Position numbers and translations under genes: made by a program. Positions 63,105 through 64,000 of a DNA stretch of 64,000 nucleotides are shown here, one piece after another. Where the stretch lies: positions 62,001 through 126,000 of the forward strand of contig CANMPD010000002.1 of the NCBI GenBank assembly GCA_947499635.1, read 5' to 3'. How positions within the stretch are numbered: the stretch's first letter is position 1; each line of letters opens with the position of its first letter. This DNA comes from an uncultured Paracoccaceae bacterium (GTDB lineage Bacteria; Pseudomonadota; Alphaproteobacteria; Rhodobacterales; Rhodobacteraceae). The notes below the pieces were generated by a model. It was not told the DNA's origin. It did not search any database and was given only the letters and a program-made list of their open reading frames with translations.

Positions 63105-64000
63105 TTATTCGGGAAAGCTGACCATACCGCCGCCGACATAAGCTTTAACACCTGTTGTTGTCGGTCCTGATGTTGGGAGGCCGCGGGCGACTCGCACGGC
63201 TAGATACCCAAAGGCCTGTGCCTCAAGCATATCTCCATCAAGACCAACCTCCTCGACGGGCAGCACAGGGCAATCCAGCGCGACCTGCAACATCTCCATC
63301 AACACCGGATTCTTACGACCACCGCCTGTCACCAAAATGCGCGACGGAGGGCTGGGGCAATGTTCCATCCCCTGCACCACCGCAGCTGCGCTCATCGCGG
63401 TTAAGGTCGCGGCCGCATCACCATCGCCCAACTCGCGCACAAGGTTGATCATCTCACTAAAGTCATTTCTATCCAGAGACTTTGGCGGTATACGTGAGAA
63501 ATAAGGCTCTGCCAAAAACAGCTCTAACGCGCCAGTTTCGACGGCACCCGACATTGCGACTTTACCGTCGGCATCCATCGCGCGCCCTAAGCGTTCCATC
63601 ATCAAGTCATTCACAGGCGCGTTGGCCGGACCCGTATCAAACGCCAACAAAGCCCCAGAATCCTGCGCGTGGTCAAAACGCGGGTCGACATAAGTCAGGT
63701 TGCCCACGCCGCCCAAATTTAAAAAACACAAAGGCTGTTCGGCACCAATGTATTTCGCACAAGCAAAATGAAAAAACGGTGCAAGCGGTGCGCCCTCTCC
63801 CCCCATTGAGACATCATCAGAGCGAAAATCCCACACCACTGGCAAACCAAGCTTTGCCGCTAAAACCTCGCCATCGCCCACTTGCAACGTGCCTTGATCC
63901 CGAGGCGCATGTGCGAGTGTCTGTCCATGGAAACCCAAAACATCGCCATCCGAAAAACCTGACATGGCCGTGATATGGGCCTCCTCAACGACCTTTGCGG
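63105..64000 (-). CDS. anmK: Anhydro-N-acetylmuramic acid kinase (5' end outside window)
   Basis: The frame runs off the right edge with an open start; about 297 residues are visible of an expected 370. AnmK opens and phosphorylates anhMurNAc in peptidoglycan recycling. Visible parts are [81 protein letters not shown] and [15 protein letters not shown] near the end. The catalytic Asp region is within the seen part (VWDFRSDDV); the N-terminal nucleotide-binding start lies beyond position 64000. Same strand as selO, 120 nt upstream of it. Confidence 0.9.
   Translation of the reverse strand, partial: AKVVEEAHITAMSGFSDGDVLGFHGQTLAHAPRDQGTLQVGDGEVLAAKLGLPVVWDFRSDDVSMGGEGAPLAPFFHFACAKYIGAEQPLCFLNLGGVGNLTYVDPRFDHAQDSGALLAFDTGPANAPVNDLMMERLGRAMDADGKVAMSGAVETGALELFLAEPYFSRIPPKSLDRNDFSEMINLVRELGDGDAAATLTAMSAAAVVQGMEHCPSPPSRILVTGGGRKNPVLMEMLQVALDCPVLPVEEVGLDGDMLEAQAFGYLAVRVARGLPTSGPTTTGVKAYVGGGMVSFPE

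Overview
The window looks like a chromosomal segment of an alphaproteobacterium of the Rhodobacteraceae, Roseobacter group. Supporting signs are a class I polyhydroxyalkanoate (PHA) cluster with CTGC-N3-GCAG operators, a VPLPA-type C-terminal sorting signal, the order aroB-aroK-small membrane protein-secreted protein-xerD-CNNM protein, a DUF4167-prmC-prfA group, and a Fur/Mur-type regulator. I cannot name the genus. No rRNA and no CRISPR array were seen. Two tRNA genes are present, Leu(UAG) and Asn(GUU). Database identity was not tested; all calls rest on reading the sequence.

Layout. 1-3.9 kb: the valS 3' end, two tandem TerB-like genes coupled to a cytoplasmic PhnD-like protein, and a DegT aminotransferase. 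3.9-8.6 kb: PHA granule cluster phaR-phaP-phaC (minus) divergent from phaZ (plus), with a cluster of PhaR-type palindromes at phaP and one between phaC and phaZ. 8.6-13.1 kb: accessory enzymes, including two roughly 1-kb modules (each an ORF flanked by the same two degenerate repeats) and an alpha/beta hydrolase that has lost its catalytic Ser and His. 13.4-16.6 kb: thrS and a secreted choice-of-anchor A protein. 16.7-25.4 kb: a GntR regulator divergent from a peptide-type ABC transport operon bracketed by two M20 hydrolases. 25.5-31.8 kb: yaeQ, a cold-shock gene, an Hsp70-like gene, glnB-glnA and a Hint-domain protein.

31.9-34.4 kb is a scar: a degraded large serine recombinase abuts the 3' end of tRNA-Leu, followed by an IS3-family transposase fragment, AT-rich noncoding DNA and an orphan ORF. 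A second IS3 fragment lies at 27.2 kb. The recombinase lying directly against the tRNA suggests an old integration at that tRNA. 34.4-36.5 kb encodes a NIT-domain chemoreceptor.

36.5-64 kb is mostly housekeeping: shikimate genes, xerD, a CNNM/CorC protein, lolCD, rsmA, DUF4167, prmC-prfA, an agmatinase-type ureohydrolase, an M20 amidohydrolase, mazG, a nucleoside hydrolase, GNAT proteins, enolase, a DMT exporter, fur, a DEAD-box helicase, selO and the 3' part of anmK, which runs off the right edge. The parts most worth following up are the repeat-flanked modules at 10.4-12.4 kb, the tRNA-Leu scar, the altered first ATPase domain in the peptide transporter, and the PhaR operator array.
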